A stretch of 40,834 nucleotides of DNA, taken from positions 1 through 40,834 of the forward strand of contig CAJQRF010000011.1 in NCBI GenBank assembly GCA_905612235.1, given 5' to 3'. Position 1 is the first letter of the stretch; each line of letters starts with the position of its first letter. The position numbers were made by a program, and so were the translations under genes. The DNA is from an uncultured Pelagibacteraceae bacterium. GTDB taxonomy: Bacteria > Pseudomonadota > Alphaproteobacteria > Pelagibacterales > Pelagibacteraceae. Positions 33,113 to 40,554 of this stretch are shown here, piece by piece. A model generated the notes under the pieces. It searched no databases. It saw only the letters and a list, made by a program, of their open reading frames with translations, and was not told where the DNA came from.

Positions 33113-34002
33113 AAATCTACGATTGTTTTATGTTTTTTGACGAAGAGATGCTTTTAGATCTTCGATTAAATATGATGAATAAATATGTTGATAAATTTGT
33201 CATTACTGAAGCAACTTATATGCATAATGGAAAATCTAAAAAATTAATTTTTGATATTAATAAATATCCTAAATTTAAAGATAAAATTATTTATATTGTA
33301 GTCAACAAAAATCCTCCAGACATTGAAAAAATAAATGATAATGATAATGAAGAAATGATTAATTCAAAAATGCATTCTAATGCGTACAAAAGGCACATTT
33401 ATCAATTGGAGCAAACTAGGTTAGGCATTAAAAAAGCAGAATCTAATGATATAATTATTGTAAGCGACTTGGATGAAATACCAAACCTAGAAGTTGTTGA
33501 TTTTAAAAAAATTAAAGAAAAACTTATTTTTTTTAAGCAAAAAATGTTTTATTACAAATTAAATCTGTATTACAAAATGCCATGGTTTGGTTCTAGAGCT
33601 TGTAAAAAAAAATATTTTAAATCTGCAAAATGGCTTCAATGGATTAAAAATAAAAAATATCCTCTTTGGAGGGCAGATATTTTTTTTTCACATAAAAAGT
33701 ATAATGACATTTATTTTGTTTCTAATGGAGGTTGGCATTTTACAAATATTAAGTCACCTCAAGATATAGAAAGAAAACTTAAAAGTTTTGTACATTACAA
33801 AGATTTCGAAAGTAGTGGATTAAGCCTTAATGATCTTAAAAACCTAATAAATGAAAAAAAAGTTATGTACAATCATAAAATTGATAAGAAGGAAAATAAA
33901 TGGTCTGGTGGTGAAAAATTACAAACTTTAAGCCTGAATGAAATGCCTAGTTATATAGTTCAAAATTATGAGATTTATAAACCTTGGCTTGAAAATATTT
34001 AA
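33109..34002 (+). CDS. GT17-like glycosyltransferase (MGAT3-like)
   Basis: A 297 aa protein that begins KIYDCFMFFDEEMLLDLRLNMMNKYVDKFVITEATYMHNGKSKKL, the pattern of bacterial glycosyltransferase family 17. HIYQLEQTRLGIKKAESNDIIIVSDLDEIPNLE contains the DxD metal-binding motif. NGGWHFTNIKSPQDIERKLKSFVHYKDFES is the conserved C-terminal block. It probably transfers a hexosamine or related sugar to a surface glycan in the cytosol. It is translationally coupled to the RmlD-like gene. Confidence 0.88.
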   Translation: MKIYDCFMFFDEEMLLDLRLNMMNKYVDKFVITEATYMHNGKSKKLIFDINKYPKFKDKIIYIVVNKNPPDIEKINDNDNEEMINSKMHSNAYKRHIYQLEQTRLGIKKAESNDIIIVSDLDEIPNLEVVDFKKIKEKLIFFKQKMFYYKLNLYYKMPWFGSRACKKKYFKSAKWLQWIKNKKYPLWRADIFFSHKKYNDIYFVSNGGWHFTNIKSPQDIERKLKSFVHYKDFESSGLSLNDLKNLINEKKVMYNHKIDKKENKWSGGEKLQTLSLNEMPSYIVQNYEIYKPWLENI

Positions 34003-34117
34003 GTAAAATAGAATAAATCTAAAAATACAACCTGTAGTAAATATACAATTAAAGCTTGTAAAATAATGATATTTAATTTTTAATACCAGCTTACTTAATA
34101 ATTATTAAGGGGAAAAC

Positions 34118-35062
34118 ATGAAAAAAATAATAACAATGATACTAGGAAGTTTAGTTGCTTTATCTTTGTCTATGTCAGCTGCTTTTTCAGCTGCTAAAGA
34201 AGTAAGAGTAGCTTTCTTTTTAGAATGGCCTACACCAAACCAAGAAGATAAAGTGAAAAAAACTTTTGATGACGCTTTAGGAGTTCCAGTTAAATGGACA
34301 AACTTCTCAAATGGTGGAGCAATGACTGACGCAATGTTAGCTGGAGATATTGATATCTCTTACTCACAAGGCTTAGTGCCATTTATAAATGCAGTTAAAT
34401 CTAACGCACCTTTAAAGCTTGTTGATGTTGCTATGGAATACGGAATGGGCGGTACAACTTGTGTTACATCTAAAGCATCAGGAATTACAAAAGCTAATGC
34501 TTCTGAATTAGAAGGCAAAAAAGTTGCAGTTCCACTAGGAACTATGGCTGAGTATGTTTTTGACGAAAGTATGAAAGTTGTAGGGGCTGATAAAGGTAAA
34601 ATGGAAGTTATTCAAATGGATCCTGAAGAAGGTGCTGCAGCAATAGTTGCAGGAGATGTTGTTATGGCATGTCTATTTGGTGGTAATTCTATTAAAGCAG
34701 CACTAACTGTTGGTACAAGATTGTTAACAGTTCAAGAAGCTCGTGATGCAGGCATCAAAGGTATCGACATTACATCTGTTACTACAAAATTTATGAAAGA
34801 AAACCCAGGTATGCTTAGAACTTTCATAGAAGTAACTCATGAAGCTAATGCTAGACTCGCAGCAGGTAAAAGCGATATGAACATTATAGCTAAAGATGCT
34901 GAAATGACTGTTGCAGATATGAAAGAAACTTTAGACGGGTTTGTATTCTTAAATGCTGCAGCAACTAAAAAATCTATGGAAAAAGGTGGTACACTTGATG
35001 GATTCCTAAAAGGAATGGGTACTCCAAAAGGTGCTGTAGATACTAGTTTTTTACCTTTGTAG
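34118..35062 (+). CDS. TauA-like periplasmic binding protein of an ABC importer
   Basis: A 314 aa secreted solute-binding protein. Its signal peptide is about residues 1-25 (MKKIITMILGSLVALSLSMS then AAFSAA), and the mature chain starts KEVRVAFFLEWPTPNQ. The type-2 binding fold of the TauA/SsuA/NMT1 group is visible in VKWTNFSNGGAMTDAMLAGDIDISYSQGLVPF and ELEGKKVAVPLGTMAEY. The ligand could be taurine, another sulfonate or a small nitrogen compound. AAGGGGA lies 4 bases before the ATG, and a 115-bp spacer upstream probably holds the operon promoter. Codon use is more GC-balanced than in the polysaccharide genes, as expected of a highly expressed protein. A hairpin follows the stop. Confidence 0.9.
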   Translation: MKKIITMILGSLVALSLSMSAAFSAAKEVRVAFFLEWPTPNQEDKVKKTFDDALGVPVKWTNFSNGGAMTDAMLAGDIDISYSQGLVPFINAVKSNAPLKLVDVAMEYGMGGTTCVTSKASGITKANASELEGKKVAVPLGTMAEYVFDESMKVVGADKGKMEVIQMDPEEGAAAIVAGDVVMACLFGGNSIKAALTVGTRLLTVQEARDAGIKGIDITSVTTKFMKENPGMLRTFIEVTHEANARLAAGKSDMNIIAKDAEMTVADMKETLDGFVFLNAAATKKSMEKGGTLDGFLKGMGTPKGAVDTSFLPL

Positions 35063-35084
35063 TTTAAAGGGTAAGATAAAATTT

Positions 35085-35121
35085 AAAATAGGCGCTAATC
35101 TTATACATTAGTGCCTATTTT
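35085..35121 (+). terminator. Stem-loop terminator/attenuator after the binding-protein gene
   Basis: AAAATAGGCGCTAAT (35085-35099) pairs with ATTAGTGCCTATTTT (35107-35121). That gives a 15-bp stem with one G-U pair and a 7-base loop, ending in a T-rich arm. It lies 22 bp after the binding-protein stop and 32 bp before the ATPase start. Such hairpins commonly lower expression of importer genes relative to the binding protein, or stabilise the upstream mRNA 3' end. Confidence 0.85.
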
Positions 35122-35153
35122 TGTAATAAAAATTCTAATACAAAATTATTACT

Positions 35154-35951
35154 ATGAGTGATTTAGTTTCCCAAAATCTAAACATGATTTTTAAAACTCC
35201 AAAGGGAGACACTGTTCACGCATTAAAAGATTTGAATTTTACTCTTAAAAAAGGAGAACTTTTAACAGTTCTTGGTCCTTCAGGTTGTGGAAAAACAACT
35301 TTATTAAATATTACCGCAGGCTTTCTTAGACCTACGTCTGGTTCAATTGTTTTAGCTGGAAAAGAAATTAACGGTCCTGGTGTAGAAAGAGGAATGGTTT
35401 TTCAACAAGGTGCTTTGTTTGAATGGTTGACTGTCGCTGAAAATGTAAACTTTGGCTTAAGAATGAAAAAAGAGGATCCAATAAAAACTGCAAAAAAAGT
35501 TGAAGAGTGGTTAGAGATTGTAGGATTAAAAGGGTTTGGCAATACTCCAACCTATCAATTGTCTGGTGGTATGCAGCAAAGAGTAGCTCTTGCAAGATGT
35601 CTAATTAATGATCCAGATTTAATTTTAATGGATGAGCCATTAGGTGCATTAGATGCTTTAACAAGAGAAAAAATGCAATCTTTAGTTCTAAAAATTTGGA
35701 AAGAAACAGGAAAAACTATAATTTTAATTACTCATTCTGTTGAAGAAGCTCTATTGCTTGGAGAAAGATTATACGTAATGGCACCAAGACCGGGTCGTAT
35801 ACATAAAGAATATAAACTACCTTTTGCATTGATGGGATTAAGTGGAGACTTAAGAGAGATTAAAAAAAATAAGGATTTTAATAATAAAAGAGAAGAAATC
35901 TTAACCATGATTTGGGATATGGAAGAAGAAATAATGGGTCAAGATATTTAA
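35154..35951 (+). CDS. TauB-like ABC transporter ATPase
   Basis: A 265 aa nucleotide-binding subunit of a nitrate/sulfonate/taurine-type importer. Walker A is GPSGCGKTT (41-49), the Q-loop FQQGALFEWLTVAENV, the signature LSGGMQQRVALAR (about 136), Walker B LILMDEP with the D-loop LGALDALT, and the H-loop ITHSVEEALLL. It powers uptake through the permease encoded 1 bp downstream. It is separated from the binding-protein gene by the 35085 hairpin. Confidence 0.95.
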   Translation: MSDLVSQNLNMIFKTPKGDTVHALKDLNFTLKKGELLTVLGPSGCGKTTLLNITAGFLRPTSGSIVLAGKEINGPGVERGMVFQQGALFEWLTVAENVNFGLRMKKEDPIKTAKKVEEWLEIVGLKGFGNTPTYQLSGGMQQRVALARCLINDPDLILMDEPLGALDALTREKMQSLVLKIWKETGKTIILITHSVEEALLLGERLYVMAPRPGRIHKEYKLPFALMGLSGDLREIKKNKDFNNKREEILTMIWDMEEEIMGQDI

Positions 35952-35952
35952 T

Positions 35953-37863
35953 ATGATTACTGGAATTTTAACATTTTTTACTATTTTTGCTGTTGTGGGC
36001 TGTGTACTTTATGGGAGAAAATTAATTAAAACTGAAAAAGTTGATGCTGTTTTTGGAAATCCAGAAAAAGCTAAAGGAGGAACTCACTGGGTTATTGTTG
36101 GAAGTAGCTTTTTATTATTGGTATGGCTCTACTATTCGTGGGACATGGCAAAATCATTTTACCCAAAATCAGCTAATGAGCTTTGCCAAGTTGCAAAAGT
36201 AAACGAATCTTTACGTTCATTAAAATATTTGTTTCCAATAGACGAAAGAGAGCTCAAGAGCACTTCTATTATTAAAATTGAAGGGAAAAATATTAAAAAA
36301 TATTTTTCTAAAATTCAAAATTCACCGAACTTAAATAAACAAAACAGAGATAAACTTTTAAAACTTCTTACGAACACTAAAAATACAATTCCATTATTAA
36401 CTAATGAAAGTTTATTAGATATAAAAACTAAAATTAAAATTAAGGAAATAACTAGCAAAATTAATAAATTAACGGAAGAGTTCCAAAAAATAAGTTACGA
36501 ATCTGAAACTATCGAAGAAGAAAACAAAAGAATAGAAGCTGTTAGAAAACAAGGTGAATGGGGATCGTCAGGAACAGCATTAGATAATAAAGCTGAAATT
36601 CCTGCCATTCCTTCTTCAAAAAATGGTTTAAAATTTGATAGAGCTGCAAAAGAATTAATGCTTATTAGCGATGAGTTCTTTAAATTAAAAAACCACAATT
36701 CTGAATATAAAAATGCGATAAACGAAATAAAAGATGAGGTTAAAAAATATAGATCAGAATTAAGTGAGTCTCAGGAAGTTGCCTCAATCTTTGCAAAAGA
36801 TATTCTTAAAATAGCAAGAAGGATTGAATATGCTAGTATTTTTCCACCTGAAACTTTAATAGTTTTGGAAGAATCAATTGTTGAGTTTGATAAGGTTCAA
36901 AAAAAGGAGCAAGGAAGTTTATGGTTTGTAGATACTTTTTTATTTCCTACTGGAAATATAGGATATAGTGGACGAGCTTGTTTTGAGGCTGGATCTGGTA
37001 GATGGCTACCCAAACCTTCTGATACTTTAAATAAATTTATTCTTTTATTAAAACCAAGCGTTGGATTTAAAAATATCCCTCTGATTTGGTATGAAATGAT
37101 GGATGTGAGTAAAATAGTAGGATTTATTTTACCAGATTGGATAGCGGATATTTTGCCTGGGAAATATCCAGTGCACAGTGAAGATGGTACTGTAAAACCA
37201 AATCTCAAAAGTAAAATCTTAAATATTGCAACTGGTGAATTTAAAGCATTTAAGATACCTGTGCCTTCAGGACATATATGGGACTCTTTTTTAAGAGTAT
37301 TTTTAGGTTTAACTTTTGGTATTATTCTTGGTGTCCCTTTAGGTTTATTTATGGGTCTAAATAGATTTGCTAAAGGATTCTTTGATCCATTGATTGAATT
37401 ATATAGACCAGTTCCTCCACTTGCTTGGGCCCCATTAGTTATTACTGTATTTGGAATTGATAATGTTGGAAAAATATTTTTATTATTTATGGTATCTTTA
37501 TCTATTATGATTATTTCTGCAAGAGCTGGAGCATCAAGTACTCAATTATCAAAAATACATGCAGCTCATTCTTTGGGGGCTTCTAGATGGCAAATTTTAA
37601 GACACGTCATATTTCCAAATTCACTACCCGAAATATTAACTGGTGTAAGAGTTGCTGTCGGTATGTGTTGGGGAACATTGGTTGCTGCTGAGTTCTTGGC
37701 AGGAACTACCGGTATAGGTTTTGTTGAAAACGTTGCAAAAAAATATTTTCAATATGAAGTTATTTGGATAACAATCTTTATAATGGGGATGTTAGGACTT
37801 CTATTCGATATTACCCTTCGTAAAATTATTAATAAAACAATACCTTGGAGAGGAAAAGGTTAA
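35953..37863 (+). CDS. TauC-like ABC permease with a large N-terminal extension
   Basis: A 636 aa protein; usual TauC/SsuC permeases are about 250-290 residues. Residues 439-636 form the ordinary BPD permease core: SFLRVFLGLTFGIILGVPLGLFMGL, then PVPPLAWAPLVITVFGI, the EAA-loop AAHSLGASRWQILRHVIFPNSLPEI (about 535), and LVAAEFLAGTTGIGF. In front are two membrane segments (about 4-20 and 46-64). A long charged, lysine/glutamate-rich region (about 90-320) looks helical and in part coiled-coil, and a Trp/Pro-rich linker (about 325-435) holds further short hydrophobic stretches. The extension probably lies in the periplasm, possibly contacting the binding protein. The frame is continuous with no sign of a sequencing fusion. 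Confidence 0.88.
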   Translation: MITGILTFFTIFAVVGCVLYGRKLIKTEKVDAVFGNPEKAKGGTHWVIVGSSFLLLVWLYYSWDMAKSFYPKSANELCQVAKVNESLRSLKYLFPIDERELKSTSIIKIEGKNIKKYFSKIQNSPNLNKQNRDKLLKLLTNTKNTIPLLTNESLLDIKTKIKIKEITSKINKLTEEFQKISYESETIEEENKRIEAVRKQGEWGSSGTALDNKAEIPAIPSSKNGLKFDRAAKELMLISDEFFKLKNHNSEYKNAINEIKDEVKKYRSELSESQEVASIFAKDILKIARRIEYASIFPPETLIVLEESIVEFDKVQKKEQGSLWFVDTFLFPTGNIGYSGRACFEAGSGRWLPKPSDTLNKFILLLKPSVGFKNIPLIWYEMMDVSKIVGFILPDWIADILPGKYPVHSEDGTVKPNLKSKILNIATGEFKAFKIPVPSGHIWDSFLRVFLGLTFGIILGVPLGLFMGLNRFAKGFFDPLIELYRPVPPLAWAPLVITVFGIDNVGKIFLLFMVSLSIMIISARAGASSTQLSKIHAAHSLGASRWQILRHVIFPNSLPEILTGVRVAVGMCWGTLVAAEFLAGTTGIGFVENVAKKYFQYEVIWITIFIMGMLGLLFDITLRKIINKTIPWRGKG

Positions 37864-37870
37864 GAAGGCT

Positions 37871-37900
37871 GAGGTGGTTTAAGTCTCCCGCTACCACCTC
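37871..37900 (+). terminator. Stem-loop after the TauABC-like operon
   Basis: GAGGTGGT (37871-37878) pairs with ACCACCTC (37893-37900), enclosing a 14-base loop (TTAAGTCTCCCGCT). It is unusually GC-rich for this genome. It begins 7 bp after the permease stop. There is no clean U tract after the stem (TATTGAATT), so it may be an mRNA-protecting hairpin or a factor-assisted terminator instead of a classical intrinsic terminator. Confidence 0.6.
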
Positions 37901-37958
37901 TATTGAATTATATCTGATTCGTTATATAAACTTTAACGCGTAATAGGTGTATTTATAT

Positions 37959-38405
37959 ATGAGAAAAATTCTAAAAATATTTTTTTTAAATTTATTAATT
38001 GCTAATTCAACTTTTGCAGAAACAAAAGAACAAGAAAAAGCAAAGTATGTTTTGTTAAACATGCATCAAGACTATATTACCTGCTATTCTTTTTACAAAA
38101 TTGGCGCTGAATACGTTAGAAAATCTAATAGTAATAACAAAATAATTAATGGTATAGAAAAAAGCTCAAACACATCACTTAGACATGTATATGAAACTGC
38201 TGAATTAATGGGCATGCAAACACAAGAAATGTCTTCGAAAATTAAACCCGAAATGGAAAATCAATTAAATTTAATAGATAATAATTTTAATAATGCATCA
38301 GTATTATTAGAAAAATATGCGCAGACATGTAAAAATTTAATTGAAAATAAGAAACAAAGAATTTCTTTTTGGGAAAAAAAAGCAACAGAAAAATTTAATG
38401 AATAA
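37959..38405 (+). CDS. Small secreted protein of unknown function
   Basis: A 148 aa protein with a signal peptide (MRKILKIFFLNLLIANSTFA, cleavage probably before ETKEQ). The mature part is predicted helical from its pattern and has two cysteines (in ITCYSF and QTCKNL) that could form a disulfide. It is charged at the C-terminus. An in-frame GTG at 37947 forms part of AGGTG, which suits a ribosome site better, so I use the ATG at 37959. I recognise no family. Its stop overlaps the start of the following dehydrogenase gene by 8 bp, so the two are co-expressed. Confidence 0.8.
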   Translation: MRKILKIFFLNLLIANSTFAETKEQEKAKYVLLNMHQDYITCYSFYKIGAEYVRKSNSNNKIINGIEKSSNTSLRHVYETAELMGMQTQEMSSKIKPEMENQLNLIDNNFNNASVLLEKYAQTCKNLIENKKQRISFWEKKATEKFNE

Positions 38406-39408
38406 AAACAACTTAAAAAAGATTGTTAAAAAGATATTTCTAAAGCATGGTTTAAAAAATAGTCATGCTGAAATTTCGTCAAACTATATAATTCAAGCTG
38501 AGCTTATGGGTGCGCCAACTCATGGTTTAGCTAGATTAAAGATGTACTGTGATAGAATCAAAAAAAAACTTATAAATTCAAAACCTCAAATTAAAATTAA
38601 AAAAATTTCTCAATCAATTTCATATATTGATGCTAATAACTCTATTGGGTTTGTTGCTGCTGATATAGGTATTAAAAAAGCTATTTTTAATGCAAAAAAA
38701 ACTGGAATAGGATTGGTTGCTGTTAAAAATAGTGGGCACTATGGTTTATCAAGTTTTTATGCAGAACAAGCTGTTAAGAAAAATTTGACTGTTTTTTGTT
38801 TTACTAATGCACCTCCAGCTATTGCTCCTTATGGTGCTAAAAAGAAGTTATTTGGAACAAATCCAATTTGCTTTGGGGCTCCCACAGCAACAAGAATACC
38901 ATTTATTTTAGACACATCTGTGTCAATGATTAACAGAGGAAAGATAAGGGTGGCGGCAAGAGAAGGTAAAAAAATTCCTGCTGGTGTCGCTTTAGATAAA
39001 TTTGGAGAACCTACTGAAGATGCAAAGAAAGCTTTAGAAGGTGTTCAATTACCAATAGCAAGTTTTAGAGGATCTGGTTTAGCTTGGATGGTGGATATAT
39101 TAAGTGGAGTTTTTACTGGAGGAAACCATGCAGGAAAAGTTAAGGATCCGTTTGATGATTTTAGTGGACCACAAAATATTGGACATTTGTTTATTGTGAT
39201 GAAATCAAATCTATTTGTTGGTAGTAGCTATAATAAAAGAATTAAAGAGAACATTAGAACAATAAAAAAATTACCTAAAGTCAAAGGTGTAAAAGAAATT
39301 CTTTTTCCAGGACAAAACAAATACAAAAAATATAAAAGTAACTTAAAAAAAAATATCAAAATACCAAAAAAAATATTGGAAGACTTAAAAAGTTTAAACT
39401 CCCATTAA
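38398..39408 (+). CDS. Malate/L-lactate dehydrogenase-family oxidoreductase (Ldh2 type)
   Basis: A 336 aa NAD(P)-dependent member of the Ldh_2 family, which acts on malate, lactate, sulfolactate, ureidoglycolate or related 2-hydroxy/2-keto acids. Motifs: AELMGAPTHGLARL, KNSGHYGLSSFYAEQA with the catalytic histidine, LFGTNPICFGAPT, and FRGSGLAWMVDILSGVFTGG. An in-frame TTG exists upstream at 38341, but the ATG at 38398 gives the family N-terminus and only an 8-bp overlap with the preceding gene. Substrate is not readable from sequence. It abuts the convergent epoxide hydrolase stop (TAA|TTA). Confidence 0.9.
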   Translation: MNKNNLKKIVKKIFLKHGLKNSHAEISSNYIIQAELMGAPTHGLARLKMYCDRIKKKLINSKPQIKIKKISQSISYIDANNSIGFVAADIGIKKAIFNAKKTGIGLVAVKNSGHYGLSSFYAEQAVKKNLTVFCFTNAPPAIAPYGAKKKLFGTNPICFGAPTATRIPFILDTSVSMINRGKIRVAAREGKKIPAGVALDKFGEPTEDAKKALEGVQLPIASFRGSGLAWMVDILSGVFTGGNHAGKVKDPFDDFSGPQNIGHLFIVMKSNLFVGSSYNKRIKENIRTIKKLPKVKGVKEILFPGQNKYKKYKSNLKKNIKIPKKILEDLKSLNSH

Positions 39409-40551
39409 TTAGCGCACACTTCTTGCAAACTCCACTATATCACTGATGAGCAGTTCCGGCTGTTCTAATGCTGCAAAGTGACCACCTTTTGGCATCGTAC
39501 TCCAACGTTTAATATTAAAAATACGTTCTACATACGATCTGGGGGGCCATTCTGCCATTTCCGCTGGAAATATTGCTGCAGCTGTAGGGACATTAATGCG
39601 ATGAAAATCTTGAGGAAAAAATCTTCCACCTTCTTCACGTCTACCATAGTAAATCCAAGAAGCAGAATCAAATGTATCTGTGATTATATAAATCATAATA
39701 TTAGCTAGCAAAATATCTTTTGAATAAACGCTTTCAATATTATGATTCTTAAGATCTGACCAAAAGTAAAACTTTTCTATTATCCAGGCAGCTACACCAA
39801 TAGGACTATCTATCATTGCATAACTTAGTGTCTGAGGTTTTGTTGCCTGTTGAGTTCTGTATCCATCTTGTTTTATTTGATCATTTTCAAATTTAATTTG
39901 CCAATCTTTTTCTTCCTGAGTTTTGGGTCCTTCAGGATGTCTCATAGTTAAGCAATTTATATGTATACCTTTACATGTTTTAGAATGATCGTGGCCGAGC
40001 CAATTTGAAATAGTAGCTCCCCAATCACCTCCCTGTGCTAAATAATTTTCGTATCCAAGATTTTCTGTCATTAGTTTATCAAAAATTTTGGCTATTTGTC
40101 TTGGTCCTATAGGATCATGAGGTTTAGATGAAAATCCAAATCCAGGCAATGAAGGAACTATTACGTCAAAAGAGTCTTCTTCTTTGCCACCAAACTTTTC
40201 AGGATGAGCTAGTTTTTCAATGATATGAAGAAATTCAATTATAGATCCTGGCCATCCATGCATAATAAGTAAAGGAGTGGGATTAGATCCGCTTCCTTTT
40301 TCTAGGATAAAATGAATATCTAAATTGTCAACTTTTGCTATAAAATTTGAAAATTTATTTATCTTTGCTTCATATTTTTTCCAATTAAAATCTTTAATCC
40401 AATAATCTGAAATTTCTTTCATATATTTTAAATTTGTTCCGTGTTCCCATCCGTCTAAATTTGGCATTTTATTCCAAGGGAACTTTTTTATCTTGTTATA
40501 GATATTTTCTATAATTTGATCGGAAATATCAATTTTAAATGGTTTAACCAT
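39409..40551 (-). CDS. Epoxide hydrolase (microsomal type, alpha/beta-hydrolase with EHN domain)
   Basis: A 380 aa protein. Residues 1-110 are the N-terminal EHN domain (KPFKIDISDQIIENIYNKI onward). The hydrolase core has HGWPGSIIEF (oxyanion hole), PSLPGFGFSSKP, GGDWGATISNWLG with the nucleophilic Asp, and PKGGHFAALEQPE with the catalytic His. Members open epoxides to diols or act on related esters. The physiological substrate is unknown. The preceding same-strand aldehyde dehydrogenase gene ends 3 bp upstream, so the pair probably handles a reactive aldehyde or epoxide intermediate. Confidence 0.93.
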   Translation of the reverse strand: MVKPFKIDISDQIIENIYNKIKKFPWNKMPNLDGWEHGTNLKYMKEISDYWIKDFNWKKYEAKINKFSNFIAKVDNLDIHFILEKGSGSNPTPLLIMHGWPGSIIEFLHIIEKLAHPEKFGGKEEDSFDVIVPSLPGFGFSSKPHDPIGPRQIAKIFDKLMTENLGYENYLAQGGDWGATISNWLGHDHSKTCKGIHINCLTMRHPEGPKTQEEKDWQIKFENDQIKQDGYRTQQATKPQTLSYAMIDSPIGVAAWIIEKFYFWSDLKNHNIESVYSKDILLANIMIYIITDTFDSASWIYYGRREEGGRFFPQDFHRINVPTAAAIFPAEMAEWPPRSYVERIFNIKRWSTMPKGGHFAALEQPELLISDIVEFARSVR

Positions 40552-40554
40552 TTT

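Noticed and set aside
35368-35595. Antisense and shadow frames, for example minus strand within the ATPase gene, and similar frames in pdxA, coxL, coxM, XdhC and the aminotransferase gene
   Set aside because: Each lies wholly inside a clearly conserved protein-coding gene and has no recognisable domain.
38341-38397. Upstream TTG start for the malate/lactate dehydrogenase-family gene
   Set aside because: It would overlap the preceding gene by 65 bp and add a lysine-rich tail absent from the family; the ATG at 38398 is preferred.
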